Positions 53,676 to 64,000 of a stretch of 64,000 bases of DNA are shown here, piece by piece. The notes under the pieces were generated by a model. It did no database searches and was not told where the DNA came from. It saw nothing but the letters and a program-made list of their open reading frames with translations. The stretch's first letter is position 1. Every line of letters starts with the position of its first letter. Source of the DNA: JACOMS01 sp051252005 (GTDB taxonomy: Bacteria > Pseudomonadota > Alphaproteobacteria > Caulobacterales > Maricaulaceae); contig JBPOEZ010000001.1 in the NCBI GenBank assembly GCA_051252005.1, positions 1 through 64,000 on the forward strand, written 5' to 3'. The position numbers and the translations under genes were made by a program.

Positions 53676-54266
53676 ATGACTGACTTGCGACACCTGACTG
53701 CGAAAGATCACGATCTCATTGGCGGCATCATTGGCCGTAGCTTTGCCGATGACCCTGTTAATCAGTGGGTGTTTAGGGGTGATGCAGGCATGGTGCCGTT
53801 TTTTACGGCTATGGCGCGAAAGCTTTATTTAAAGACCGGGTTTGGCCACGTCACCGCTGACGGCGCGGGAGGGTCTCTGTGGCTGCCGCCTTCCGTGTCC
53901 AAGCAAGTCCCCCTTTGGAATAGTTTAGATATAGCGGCCTTAATGCTACGGCACGGCGGATTGCAGTCTTTAAAAAACGGCCTCAAGATTGACGCTCTTC
54001 TTTTGGGGCATAAACCAAAAGACCCGCATTATTATTTATTTACAATCGGAACTCTGCCTGAACATCAGGGCAGAGGCATCGGGAGCCGAATAATTGAAGC
54101 GGCTCTGGAGACGGTCGACGAGGCGGGGATGCCTGCTTATCTTGAAAGCAGTAAATATTCGAATGTGCCTTTTTACCAAAAGTACGGTTTTGAAGTGACT
54201 GAAAAAGTTAGCCCTGCGCCGGACGCTCCGCCTCTATGGCTGATGTGGCGCCCAAGGCAGGCTTAG
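53676..54266 (+). CDS. GNAT-family N-acetyltransferase
   Basis: A 196-residue GNAT with the acetyl-CoA-binding motif A: LFTIGTLPEHQGRGIGSRIIEAAL (QGRGIG near residue 137), followed by VPFYQKYGFEV, the motif B region. The acceptor substrate is unknown. Single gene with its own promoter. Confidence 0.85.
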   Translation: MTDLRHLTAKDHDLIGGIIGRSFADDPVNQWVFRGDAGMVPFFTAMARKLYLKTGFGHVTADGAGGSLWLPPSVSKQVPLWNSLDIAALMLRHGGLQSLKNGLKIDALLLGHKPKDPHYYLFTIGTLPEHQGRGIGSRIIEAALETVDEAGMPAYLESSKYSNVPFYQKYGFEVTEKVSPAPDAPPLWLMWRPRQA

Positions 54267-54330
54267 GGTTGATTACGGGGCAAAGTGACCACTGTCTTTT
54301 CTTTTCTTCATTTGCGTAAAGTAAGATCGT

Positions 54331-54342
54331 GGGATTAATCCC
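54331..54342. promoter_or_regulatory. Palindrome GGGATTAATCCC, distal candidate operator
   Basis: A perfect 12-bp palindrome upstream of cysD. It matches 10 of 12 bases of the site at 54413-54424; centres are 82 bases apart. Candidate binding site for the HTH-like domain fused to CysD or another sulfur regulator. Confidence 0.45.
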
Positions 54343-54412
54343 ATTTTTTAAGGCTGGGGTCTTTTATTTTTGATGTAACTGTCTATATAGGCCTTCATAA
54401 TGAAGTGAAGGT

Positions 54413-54424
54413 GGGAGTATTCCC
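54413..54424. promoter_or_regulatory. Palindrome GGGAGTATTCCC, proximal candidate operator
   Basis: The GGGA-N4-TCCC pattern repeats here 8 bases before the cysD ATG, so binding would block translation initiation or transcription elongation. Pairs with the site at 54331-54342. Confidence 0.45.
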
Positions 54425-54432
54425 AATTTTAT

Positions 54433-55535
54433 ATGTCGCAAATCAAAGATTTTTTAGCTCGGTCTGAAGCGTACGCGGAAAAAAGTGGGCAAAGCCTGTC
54501 GACGATTTCCCGTAAACTCTTGAATGATGGTAAGGGCCTTGCCCGTCTTAGGGAGGGTGGCCAGTGTACGCTGAAAACCCTTGATACGGCACTCGCGCGT
54601 TTATCGGATTTGGAAGCTGGTCTTAATAAAGACGGTAACCGCCTGACGCACCTTGACCGCCTTGAAGCTGAAGCCATCCATATTATGCGCGAAGTTGCGG
54701 CGCAGTGTGATAACCCCGTTATGCTCTACTCAGTCGGTAAAGACAGCTCCGTCATGTTGCACTTGGCCGAAAAAGCCTTCTATCCGTCCAAGCCGCCTTT
54801 TCCGCTCATGCATGTCGATACGACGTGGAAGTTTAAAGAGATGATCGAGTTCCGTGATCGCCGCGCCAAAGAGGTCGGTATGGAACTTATCGTCCATATT
54901 AATCCTGACGGCGTGGCTGATAATGTCGGCCCGTTCACGCACGGCTCAGCCGTTCATACGGATATTATGAAAACGCAGGGCCTCAAACAGGCGCTGGATA
55001 AATATAAATTTGATGCGGCCTTTGGCGGCGCGCGGCGCGACGAAGAGAAGTCTCGCGCCAAGGAGCGTATTTTTTCGTTCCGCTCAGAAAATCATCGCTG
55101 GGACGCGAAGAACCAACGGCCCGAACTTTGGAATATTTATAATACGCGCGTTCATAAAGGTGAGTCCATGCGGGTTTTCCCGCTGTCTAATTGGACCGAG
55201 CTTGATATTTGGCAATATATTTACAAAGAGAAAATTCAAATTCCTGATCTTTACCTTTCTAAAATACGTCCCGTTGTCGAAAAAGACGGCGTGCTTATCT
55301 TGGTCGATGATGACCGTATGCCAATCGGGCCTGATGATAAGGTCGAAGAGAAAATGGTACGGTTTAGAACCCTCGGCTGTTACCCGTTGACGGGGGCCGT
55401 TGAATCCGAAGCTGATACGCTGCCGGAGGTTATTCAAGAGATGCTTTTGACAACGACATCCGAACGCCAAGGCCGAGTTATAGACTCGGATGCAGGCGCG
55501 TCTATGGAACAGAAAAAAGAAGAGGGGTATTTCTA

Positions 55536-55536
<1 letters not shown>
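54433..55536 (+). CDS. cysD: Sulfate adenylyltransferase subunit 2 (CysD) with N-terminal HTH-like extension
   Basis: A 367-residue protein. Residues ~70-367 are normal CysD: THLDRLEAEAIHIMREVAAQ, PP-loop YSVGKDSSVMLHLAEKAF, HVDTTWKFKEM, FGGARRDEEKSRAKERIFSFR. CysD forms adenosine-5'-phosphosulfate with CysN. The first ~65 residues (DFLARSEAYAEKSGQSLSTI through LKTLDTALARL) are extra and resemble small XRE-like helix-turn-helix proteins of alphaproteobacteria. No alternative start with a ribosome site lies near residue 70, so the fusion is probably real. Stop overlaps cysNC by TAATG. Confidence 0.88.
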
Positions 55537-57448
<1,912 letters not shown>

Positions 57449-57449
<1 letters not shown>

Positions 57450-58399
57450 TGGCCGACTATGATGTCTTTAACGGGGATGCTGATGGCATCCTCTCCCTCG
57501 TGCAGCTTCGGCGAGCGGAGCCGCGTGCGGCCCAGCTCATCACGGGCCGTAAGCGTGACATCGATTTACTGCGCCATGTTAAGGCTAACGCGGGCGATAG
57601 GGTCACTGTCCTTGATGTTTCTATGCGCAATAACGGCGATGATCTGCGGCGGGTCTTAACGTCTGGCGCAAAAGTATTCTATGCCGATCATCATAACCCC
57701 GGCGACATACCAGAGCATGAAAACCTGACGGCGATGATTGATACGTCGCCGGAAATGTGCACGGCGATGCTCATGGATGGCCATCTGTCAGGCGCTTACC
57801 GAGCGTGGGCCGTGACTGCGGCCTTCGGAGATAATTTTCCTGCGCTTGCAAAACGCAAAGCAGAAAGTATGGATTTACCGCTAGAAAAACTCGAGCGCCT
57901 CGGTATGCTCATTAATTACAATGGCTATGGCGGGAGTGTGAATGATCTTTTGTTTCATCCCAAGGATTTATATTTGCATCTCGCAGGTTTTGACACGCCG
58001 ATGGCATTTATGGCGACAAAACCCGAAGTATTTGAGGCGCTGGACGCCGGATATGAAACCGATCTTGGCATGGCGAAGGCGTCTGAAATAATTGATAAGT
58101 CCGAAGCCGGACTCGTCATTGGCCTAAGCGATACTGCAGGTTCCCGCAGAATTTCCGGTGTCTATGGTAATCAACTCGCGCAAGAAAACCCTGAACGCGC
58201 TCACGCCGTTTTGACAGCGCAAAAGGACGGCTACCTCGTTAGCGTTCGCGCGCCTCTATCCCGCCGCACTGGCGCAGATACATTATGTCTCCAGTTCGAA
58301 ACAGGCGGAGGCCGCAGCGCAGCAGCGGGGATTAATCATCTACCTAGGGAAGATGTTGATAGGTTCATTGCGGCGTTTAGGGAAATATTCTCAGCTTAA
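57449..58399 (+). CDS. DHH-family phosphoesterase-like protein in the sulfate operon
   Basis: A 316-residue protein with DHH-superfamily motifs: FNGDADGILS (residues 7-16), VTVLDVSMRN, FYADHHNPGD, and a C-terminal GGGRSAAAGINHLP, matching the DHHA1 GGGH-x-x-AAG motif. The usual second Asp cluster elsewhere is less clear. DHH/DHHA1 enzymes include NrnA, which removes the 3'-phosphate of pAp. Given coupling to cysD-cysNC by TAATG, a role in pAp/PAPS by-product recycling is inferred. Tail overlaps the convergent DUF2785 gene by 4 bases. Confidence 0.7.
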
Positions 58400-59316
58400 G
58401 GCAGCTGCTTAAGCGCTGCTTTAGTGCCTGTCAAAAGTTGCCGTGTTCCGTCATCTTGTGACAGCGATGCGTTTAAATAAAGCGCGTTGAAGAAGAGCTT
58501 TACGTTATGACGCTGGGCGAGACCTGCTTCTGATTTAAACGCGGCATTCCATGTTTCGAGTGGATCTGGTTTGGCCATCTCGGCAAGCCAATGCGTCCAT
58601 TCAGCTTCGGTAAAAGCCCCGCGGCGCGCGAGAAAAAGAATGGGCCGTGCGAGACGATCGGATTCGCCGTGAATGTAGGCGTGTTCGTTATCGGCTCTGA
58701 TTTGCGAGGCCACAGCGTCGCGAATGCGGACAAAGTCATCGCGGGTAATTTGGTTATTGAGGCTAAGCTGCATCAGCCAGTCAGCGCCGTGGGCCACATT
58801 GTGCCGCCAGCCAGATTTATCATCATACCCTCGGTAATCTTCAATTGAGACCATATAATCCTCGGCGGCTTTGACAAACGCCGTGCGGTCATAATTGCTC
58901 ATAAACGGGGACACTCGGTCAACGCGTGCGATTTCGGATAAGACAAGCGCGGCGAAGGGTTTGCCAAAGCCGCGTAGATCGTTTTCCTCGGCAATATTTT
59001 CTAAAAGGGTCTGCTTCAAACTTCGCAGGGTTTCTGCGTTAAGGGCTTTGGCACGCATCCATGTGGCGAGGCCTTCATAGCCCACGCCGTCCCGAATATC
59101 TGGATTTGAATCAGAAAGGCAATCGGCGAGCTCAAGCGCGAGTTTTTGCCGGGCTTCATTATCCGATATGGCAAAGTCTTTCTCGCGCAGTTCTAACAGA
59201 GCCGCATTGTCATAGCCTACGGGTTGGCAGGAGGATATGACCGGTAGGACTTCATTGGCACATCCGCCAAGTGAGAGACTGAGGAGGCTAAAGGCAAGAA
59301 AAATAGGCGCGCGCAT
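58396..59316 (-). CDS. DUF2785 lipoprotein
   Basis: A 306-residue lipoprotein (lipobox LSLGGC). The core DYRGYDDKSGWRHNVAHGADWLMQLSL is the DUF2785 signature, with an all-helical repeat-like pattern. Function is unknown; it is probably anchored in the outer or inner membrane facing the periplasm. The ATG at 59316 has AAGGA 5 bases upstream; an in-frame start at 59337 is less likely. Confidence 0.8.
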   Translation of the reverse strand: MRAPIFLAFSLLSLSLGGCANEVLPVISSCQPVGYDNAALLELREKDFAISDNEARQKLALELADCLSDSNPDIRDGVGYEGLATWMRAKALNAETLRSLKQTLLENIAEENDLRGFGKPFAALVLSEIARVDRVSPFMSNYDRTAFVKAAEDYMVSIEDYRGYDDKSGWRHNVAHGADWLMQLSLNNQITRDDFVRIRDAVASQIRADNEHAYIHGESDRLARPILFLARRGAFTEAEWTHWLAEMAKPDPLETWNAAFKSEAGLAQRHNVKLFFNALYLNASLSQDDGTRQLLTGTKAALKQLP

Positions 59317-59446
59317 GGTGTTCCTTCGTTTGAACAAGAAATACTGCTTCGTTCTGACGGAATATAGTTAACCTTATCTCAATAAAGACTTGAATCGCCG
59401 TTACAGCCCACTTGCCGCAAGGCCCCGCGCGTCGTAAACCGCGCGC

Positions 59447-59830
59447 ATGAATGGATTATTATATGTAGCGCTTGGCGGCGCCCTAGGCGCGTCATGCCGG
59501 CACTTGCTTGGCTTGGCGGCTAAGTCTTTGCTTGGCACGGGCTATCCCTACGGGACGTTTATCGCGAATATTTTGGGCGGCTTCTTTATGGGCGTTTTAA
59601 TCGGCTGGATGGCGCATAAGGTGTCCGGCGGCGAAAACTTACGTCTCTTTTTAGGCGTTGGATTGCTTGGCGGGTTCACGACATTTTCCGCCTTTTCACT
59701 CGACGCCGTGCTAATGTATGAGCGCAAGGCTTACGCCCTGATGGCTGGGTATGTGAGCGGATCTATGATTTTATCTATTACGGCCCTAATGGCCGGATTA
59801 ATTTTGGCCCGAAAGGCATTTGGCTCATGA
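59447..59830 (+). CDS. crcB: Fluoride exporter CrcB (Fluc)
   Basis: A 127-residue four-helix channel subunit: GGALGASCRHLLG, GTFIANILGGFFMG (Asn-containing helix 2) and GLLGGFTTFSAFSLDA (the fluoride-lining FTTFS of helix 3). Fluc dimers expel fluoride. No fluoride riboswitch is recognisable in the 106 bases upstream. Its stop overlaps rluC by ATGA. Confidence 0.93.
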   Translation: MNGLLYVALGGALGASCRHLLGLAAKSLLGTGYPYGTFIANILGGFFMGVLIGWMAHKVSGGENLRLFLGVGLLGGFTTFSAFSLDAVLMYERKAYALMAGYVSGSMILSITALMAGLILARKAFGS

Positions 59831-60816
59831 GCGCTGTTCAAACGATAGAGATCGAACCCGAAGATGCAGGCGTCCGGCTTGACCGCTGGTTTAAACGCCG
59901 CTTCCCGCATATTGCCCATGGCCGTGTCGAGAAATTGCTGCGGACGGGGCAGCTCCGCATTGATGGCAAGCGTGCCAAAGGCAATGCGCGGCTAGAAGCC
60001 GGACAGATCATTCGCGTTCCGCCCCTACCAGATCCGTCCGAAGTTAAGGCCGAGGTTAAAGTTAGCGACGCCGACCGTAACTTTATGCGTAGTCTTGTGA
60101 TTTACGAAGACAACGATGTGATTGCGCTGAATAAGCCCTTCGGTCTTGCGGTGCAGGGCGGAACGAAAACGCCGCGCCATATTGATGGTCTCCTGCCTGC
60201 GCTTGGGGCGGGATGCCGCCTTGTCCACAGGCTTGACCGAGACACAACTGGAGTTCTCCTTATTGCGAAATCCGCGAAGGCTGCTGCGCGCGCTGGACGG
60301 GCCTTTCAAAGCCGGCAGGCTGAGAAAATATATTGGGGCATTACCAATGGGAACCCCAAACCGAGTACAGGCGAAATTAAAGGTTATATGGCCAAAGGCC
60401 GCCTCGATAACCGTTTCGGTAATGTGCATGAAGGCAAAGAAGTCATGGTTGCTGTTCGCCATGGCCACGCAGGCGCCAAGCATGCGCGGACGATATACCA
60501 GACGGTTTCCGCTGCAGGGAACCGCGCTTCATGGATGGCCATGCAGCCCCTAACAGGACGGACACACCAACTGCGCCTCCATATGCAGCTTCTCGGCGCG
60601 CCGATTGCTGGCGACCCGAAATATATGACGGATAGGGAGCTGCCAGGCGGGTTAGAGCATAGGCTTCACCTTCATGCCCGCTCATTGCGGATACCTTATG
60701 AAGGCAAAGGCGAAATATTCATCGAAGCGCCTTTGCCTGATCATATGGAAGACGCGTTTAATTTGTTTGGTTTTGATAAAAAGTCGATCATGCGTCCGTG
60801 GGAGGATATTGAGTGA
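59827..60816 (+). CDS. rluC: RluC/RluD-type 23S rRNA pseudouridine synthase
   Basis: A 329-residue protein: S4 RNA-binding domain (VRLDRWFKRRFPHIAHGRVEKL, GQLRIDGKRAKGN) then the RluA-family synthase with catalytic Asp in HRLDRDTTGVLLIAKS and PLTGRTHQLRLHMQ. It isomerises uridines in 23S rRNA helix regions. RluC is the usual form in this length range; RluD cannot be excluded. Overlaps crcB and the TPR gene. Confidence 0.88.
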   Translation: MSAVQTIEIEPEDAGVRLDRWFKRRFPHIAHGRVEKLLRTGQLRIDGKRAKGNARLEAGQIIRVPPLPDPSEVKAEVKVSDADRNFMRSLVIYEDNDVIALNKPFGLAVQGGTKTPRHIDGLLPALGAGCRLVHRLDRDTTGVLLIAKSAKAAARAGRAFQSRQAEKIYWGITNGNPKPSTGEIKGYMAKGRLDNRFGNVHEGKEVMVAVRHGHAGAKHARTIYQTVSAAGNRASWMAMQPLTGRTHQLRLHMQLLGAPIAGDPKYMTDRELPGGLEHRLHLHARSLRIPYEGKGEIFIEAPLPDHMEDAFNLFGFDKKSIMRPWEDIE

Positions 60817-62498
60817 CGGCTCAGCGAGACCTTAGCGCCGCATACGCTGCCTTCAAAGACGGGCAATTAGATGAAGCCGAGACATTAATTGCTGCGATTA
60901 TCAAAGATAATCCGGACATGGGTAAGGCCTATCAATTACAGGCTTTGACCGCGATGAAGGTTGGGGACTTAGACGGCGCTGATAAAGCTATATCCGAGGC
61001 GGCGCGCCTGTCCCCTAATGATGCGGAAGTTTTCAATACACGCGGGAATGTTCTTAAGCATAAAGGGCGCGTTGGCGAGGCTGTTAGCGCCTATGAACGC
61101 AGCTTGCAGATTGCGCCCAATTATATTTCTGCGGCGCAAAATTTGGGCGAGCTTTATCTGCATGAGAAAAATCCTGTTAAGGCGGCAACTGTATTTGAAA
61201 CTGCGCTGACGCACGCGCCTGACCATCCGGTGATGATGCAGGGTTTGCTTTATGCGCTTAAAGACGCGCAGCAGACTGAAGCGGCTTTAGGACTGCTCGG
61301 GAAAATGCAGGCATCCCCTGCGGTCGCTCTTACGGCCGGGCAGTTATTTGCAATGAACGGCCAAACCGCCCAAGCTCGTAGCGCATTTGTTCAGGCATTG
61401 AACCATCCGCCAACGGCGGCTTTGGCGTTTCGTAACCTTGTGCAAATCGCGTGGATGAAAGGCGGGGTTGAGGCAGGGCGAGCGGAAATAGAGGCCCTGA
61501 AAAAGTCCGCCCCTAAAGTTGGCTTTCTCTATACAGAAGGCGCTGACCTCTTAGCTCACATGGAGGATATTGAGGCTGGGCATGTGCTGTTGGCCGAAGG
61601 CGAAAAAATACTTGGACAAGGGCCGCAAATTGATCTGGCGAAAGCCAAGCTTTATATTATGCAAAATGACGGGGACGCCGCCTTTAGCCTTAGCGAGAAG
61701 GCTTTAAAGGCGCAGCCTGGCAACCCAGCTATCTTGTCGGATTATGTTCGGGCAGCCCTTATGACCGAGCGTTACGAGGTAGCGCTTGAAGCGGCGAAAG
61801 CTATGCAGCGGATGATGCCTGATAATCAGTTCTGGATTGCGATGGAAGCTACGGCTTTGCACGGCCTTGGGCGGGGTCATAACACGCTCTATGATTATGA
61901 CCGCTTCGTCAGGGCTTATGATCTTGAAACGCCGCCGGAGTATAATTCGCAAGCTGAGTTCCTTGGCTTGCTTAAATCTGAACTTGAAGCGCGGCACAAT
62001 TCAAACAATCATCCGATAGCGCAGTCCCTTCGCGGCGGCACTCAAACGGAGGCTGACCTTCGCTTTGCAGGCAGCCATGTTATACAAGATTTCTTTCAGG
62101 CGTTATCGAGGCCCATTCGAGCTTACATGCACCATATTGGTTGCGCGCCGGATCATCCGCTTACGCGCCGCAATACTGGTAAATATCGCCTGACAGGGGC
62201 GTGGTCTGTGCGGCTTTCCGGCGACGGCTTCCACGTTAATCACGTGCACCCTGAAGGGTGGATCAGCTCGGCTTTTTATGTGGATGTTCCTAAAGGCACA
62301 GAAGCCGACCCTGAGAAACGCGGCTGGATAAAGTTCGGAGAGCCGCCATTCAAAGTTCCTGGGCAAACCTATGAGCATGTGATCGCGCCAAAAGCCGGAC
62401 GACTTGTCCTGTTTCCGTCTTATATGTGGCACGGCACAATACCGATTGCGAAAGGCGTAAGCCGCATGACTTTGCCTTTTGATGCTGTGCCTGCCTAA
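60813..62498 (+). CDS. TPR protein with C-terminal putative 2OG-Fe(II) oxygenase
   Basis: A 561-residue protein: about ten TPR-like helix pairs over residues 1-370 (AEVFNTRGNVLKHKGRVGEA; ISAAQNLGELYLHEKNPVKA), then a C-terminal domain with GFHVNHVHPEGWISSAFYVDVP, GWIKFGEPPF, and SYMWHGTIPI ... RMTLPFD, matching the PF13759-type oxygenase. The metal site would be H-x-x-H/H with the second His in WHGTIP. Substrate unknown, possibly a protein recognised by the TPRs. The start is GTG at 60813, overlapping the rluC stop (GTGA). Confidence 0.75.
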   Translation: MTAQRDLSAAYAAFKDGQLDEAETLIAAIIKDNPDMGKAYQLQALTAMKVGDLDGADKAISEAARLSPNDAEVFNTRGNVLKHKGRVGEAVSAYERSLQIAPNYISAAQNLGELYLHEKNPVKAATVFETALTHAPDHPVMMQGLLYALKDAQQTEAALGLLGKMQASPAVALTAGQLFAMNGQTAQARSAFVQALNHPPTAALAFRNLVQIAWMKGGVEAGRAEIEALKKSAPKVGFLYTEGADLLAHMEDIEAGHVLLAEGEKILGQGPQIDLAKAKLYIMQNDGDAAFSLSEKALKAQPGNPAILSDYVRAALMTERYEVALEAAKAMQRMMPDNQFWIAMEATALHGLGRGHNTLYDYDRFVRAYDLETPPEYNSQAEFLGLLKSELEARHNSNNHPIAQSLRGGTQTEADLRFAGSHVIQDFFQALSRPIRAYMHHIGCAPDHPLTRRNTGKYRLTGAWSVRLSGDGFHVNHVHPEGWISSAFYVDVPKGTEADPEKRGWIKFGEPPFKVPGQTYEHVIAPKAGRLVLFPSYMWHGTIPIAKGVSRMTLPFDAVPA

Positions 62499-62520
62499 AT
62501 AAAGAACATGAGCGAAAAGC

Positions 62521-63225
62521 ATGAGTAAGAGACATCCCAAACGGTTTTATAAAGAGGTGGATACCACGGAAGTGGACGGCGCCTTCCATGTGTTACTGGA
62601 TGGGCGCACGCTTAAAACGCCGGGTAAGGCAACTCTCGTTGCGCCTACTCTTCGTGTGGCTGAATGTGTGGCCAGTGAATGGAATGCACAGCAAGAGCAT
62701 ATCCGTCCAGAAACGATGCCTGTCACACGTCTGTTGAATGTGGCAATTGAGCTCACACCTAATAACCGCCCTAAGTTACTGGACGAGGCCCGGTCTTATG
62801 CCGGCACGGATTTGCTGTGCTACCGTGACGCGCCAAGTGCGCTCTCGCGTCATCAAGCTGAGAATTGGGACCCTGTGCTTTTATGGGCCAAAGATCGCGG
62901 CATTGAATTGCGCGCAGAGGCATCCATTTTGGCTATTGAGCAAACGCCAAGTTCGCTTGATATGGTAAGAGAGTTCGCGGATGGGCTCGATGATTTATCT
63001 CTGACGCTTTTCGTGCATTTCACCGCGGTGTTTGGCTCAGCCATTTTAGCGCTCGCTGTCATGGAAAACCACCTGACTGGATCACGCGCATTTGAACTTT
63101 CGCGATTAGACTCAAACTGGCAAATCGCGCATTGGGGAGAAGACGAAGAGGCCAAAGAAGCGGCGGACGCCGTGGCCATAGAAGTCATGGCATTGTGCAA
63201 AATACTAGGAGATAAATATGTCTGA
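62521..63225 (+). CDS. ATP12-family F1-ATPase assembly chaperone
   Basis: A 234-residue protein of the ATP12 family: KRFYKEVDTTEVDGAFHVLLDGR, LLCYRDAPSALSRHQAENWDPVL and LSLTLFVHFTAVFGSAILALAVM. ATP12 binds the F1 alpha subunit during ATP synthase assembly in mitochondria; the bacterial form is typical of alphaproteobacteria. Its last bases overlap the OsmC gene by 8. Confidence 0.9.
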   Translation: MSKRHPKRFYKEVDTTEVDGAFHVLLDGRTLKTPGKATLVAPTLRVAECVASEWNAQQEHIRPETMPVTRLLNVAIELTPNNRPKLLDEARSYAGTDLLCYRDAPSALSRHQAENWDPVLLWAKDRGIELRAEASILAIEQTPSSLDMVREFADGLDDLSLTLFVHFTAVFGSAILALAVMENHLTGSRAFELSRLDSNWQIAHWGEDEEAKEAADAVAIEVMALCKILGDKYV

Positions 63226-63628
63226 ACCTGTAACGGTCAAGGAACGCGCAGGCGGTCTTTATACAAATGACGTCGTAACTTCGCGCCATCATCTCTATGC
63301 CGACGAACCCGTAGAGCTTGGCAGTGCTGATTTAGGGCCGACGCCGTTTGAGTACCTTTGTGCCGGGCTTGGAGCCTGTACGTCCATCACGTTGAGAATG
63401 TACGCCGACCGTAAAAAGTGGCCTGTCAGCCATATTGAGGTGGATGTCAGCCACACGCGTGAAACCCACGCAGATGGCTTGCGGCGGGATGTGTTCACGC
63501 GTGAAATTACGATTGAAGGCGACGTTGATGAGGTGCAGCGCGCCCGCCTGATCGAGATCGCGAATAAATGCCCTGTTCACCGGACTCTAGAAGCCGGCAG
63601 CGACGTGATTACCCGGGCGAAGACGTAA
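63218..63628 (+). CDS. OsmC/YhfA-family protein
   Basis: A 136-residue protein with the OsmC fold signatures FEYLCAGLGACTSITLRMYADRKKWP (first reactive cysteine) and LIEIANKCPVHRTLEAG (second cysteine). Such Cys pairs reduce organic hydroperoxides; this subgroup (YhfA/PA2821-like) is less well characterised. Translationally coupled to ATP12. Ends 20 bases within the convergent neighbour. Confidence 0.88.
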   Translation: MSEPVTVKERAGGLYTNDVVTSRHHLYADEPVELGSADLGPTPFEYLCAGLGACTSITLRMYADRKKWPVSHIEVDVSHTRETHADGLRRDVFTREITIEGDVDEVQRARLIEIANKCPVHRTLEAGSDVITRAKT

Positions 63629-64000
63629 AGTCTGTCGTCGCAGGCATTTCTAAGGCCGCTGAATTTCCATAGAGCTTGAGGTTGAACTGGTCCCACCAAA
63701 AAACCTTGCCAAAGGCGCGGGCCGTTAAAGCAAGGTACTTCACATAGGCGGGCTGGTTCGCGAGTCTAAGGATGCAGGCAATTGGGCCGTAAAAAGCGGC
63801 CTGAAGCGTTCCTGTCATCATGTAATAGGACGTTCCAAGAACAGCGCCTATGAGGCCTTTTTTTGCCTCAATCCGCGTTGGCCCTTGGCCGTACCCAAAG
63901 TTACGGGCTCTTATGTATTTTGTCGTTGCGCGGGCGGCGGGGACTATTTCATAGGTTAAAGCTTGTGGTGACCAAGCAGCTTTCGCTCCTTTTCGGCGAA
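63609..64000 (-). CDS. C-terminal part of a glycosyltransferase-like protein (partial)
   Basis: A leftward frame open from 64000 to TAA at 63609. It reads RARNFGYGQGPTRIEAKKG followed by hydrophobic GAVLGTSYYMMTGTLQAAFYG and PAYVKYLALTARAFGKVFWW, which resembles the C-terminal region of family 2 glycosyltransferases involved in surface polysaccharides. The N-terminal catalytic part lies outside the window, so the family assignment is tentative. The first in-frame ATG in this window (63821) is an internal Met. Confidence 0.5.
   Translation of the reverse strand, partial: RRKGAKAAWSPQALTYEIVPAARATTKYIRARNFGYGQGPTRIEAKKGLIGAVLGTSYYMMTGTLQAAFYGPIACILRLANQPAYVKYLALTARAFGKVFWWDQFNLKLYGNSAALEMPATTDFTSSPG

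Noticed and set aside
59317..59446. Possible fluoride riboswitch before crcB
   Set aside because: I looked for the conserved GGNGATGG and pseudoknot elements in the 130 bases upstream and did not find them.

Overview
The window looks like a chromosomal segment of an alphaproteobacterium, probably a stalked or marine lineage near Hyphomonadaceae, Maricaulaceae or Caulobacterales. This is inferred from the tRNA-Tyr/tRNA-Gly/tuf block divergent from rlmB, an ATP12-family chaperone gene, several DUF families common in that class, and the alphaproteobacterial type of LexA box (GTTC-N7-GTTC). Nearly all of it is dense housekeeping sequence with many 1-4 base stop/start overlaps. I see no rRNA, CRISPR array, insertion sequence or prophage.

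Layout. 1-6.8 kb: start of tuf with two tRNA genes, rlmB, a DUF805 protein, an SDR oxidoreductase, a DUF1295 membrane enzyme, a coiled-coil secreted protein, cysS and a ClpP-like (COG3904) protein. 6.8-10.1 kb: a coupled three-gene leftward operon with a D-glucuronyl C5-epimerase-like protein and two unknown membrane proteins. 10.2-17.0 kb: tamB/tamA and a fasciclin protein. 17.3-22.6 kb: an SOS-box-preceded gene of unknown function, an L,D-transpeptidase, an orphan response regulator coupled to a YhhN protein, rsmB and a repeat-rich lipoprotein. 22.6-25.6 kb: ccmFGH. 25.8-32.5 kb: DUF3088, a small phosphatase, ybgC and ruvCAB (with LexA box), a periplasmic protein, a LexA-box-preceded SplB-like radical SAM gene and an EF-hand protein. 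32.7-40.2 kb: a propionyl-CoA operon (pccB, pccA, methylmalonyl-CoA mutase) carrying two AT-rich accessory genes, a membrane protein and a SIR2-like protein. 40.3-50.6 kb: serine hydrolase, pyridoxal kinase, ArsC-like, esterase, PadR regulator, UvrD/PcrA helicase, DUF885 peptidase, RHH protein and hisS. 50.9-54.3 kb: an MBL hydrolase plus aminopeptidase P pair, lipB and a GNAT. 54.4-58.4 kb: a sulfate-activation operon, cysD (with an N-terminal HTH-like extension), cysNC and a DHH phosphoesterase. 58.4-64 kb: a DUF2785 lipoprotein, crcB, rluC, a TPR/2OG-oxygenase protein, ATP12, OsmC and the C-terminal end of a glycosyltransferase.

Most noteworthy are: (1) three GTTC-N7-GTTC boxes, one at ruvCAB and two pointing to less studied SOS genes; (2) a sulfate adenylyltransferase small subunit carrying its own putative DNA-binding domain, with two matching palindromes around its promoter; (3) a SIR2-like, possibly defence-related gene and a membrane-protein gene embedded in the propionate operon; (4) a C5-epimerase-like membrane operon. 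All functions are assigned by reading motifs; no database search was run.
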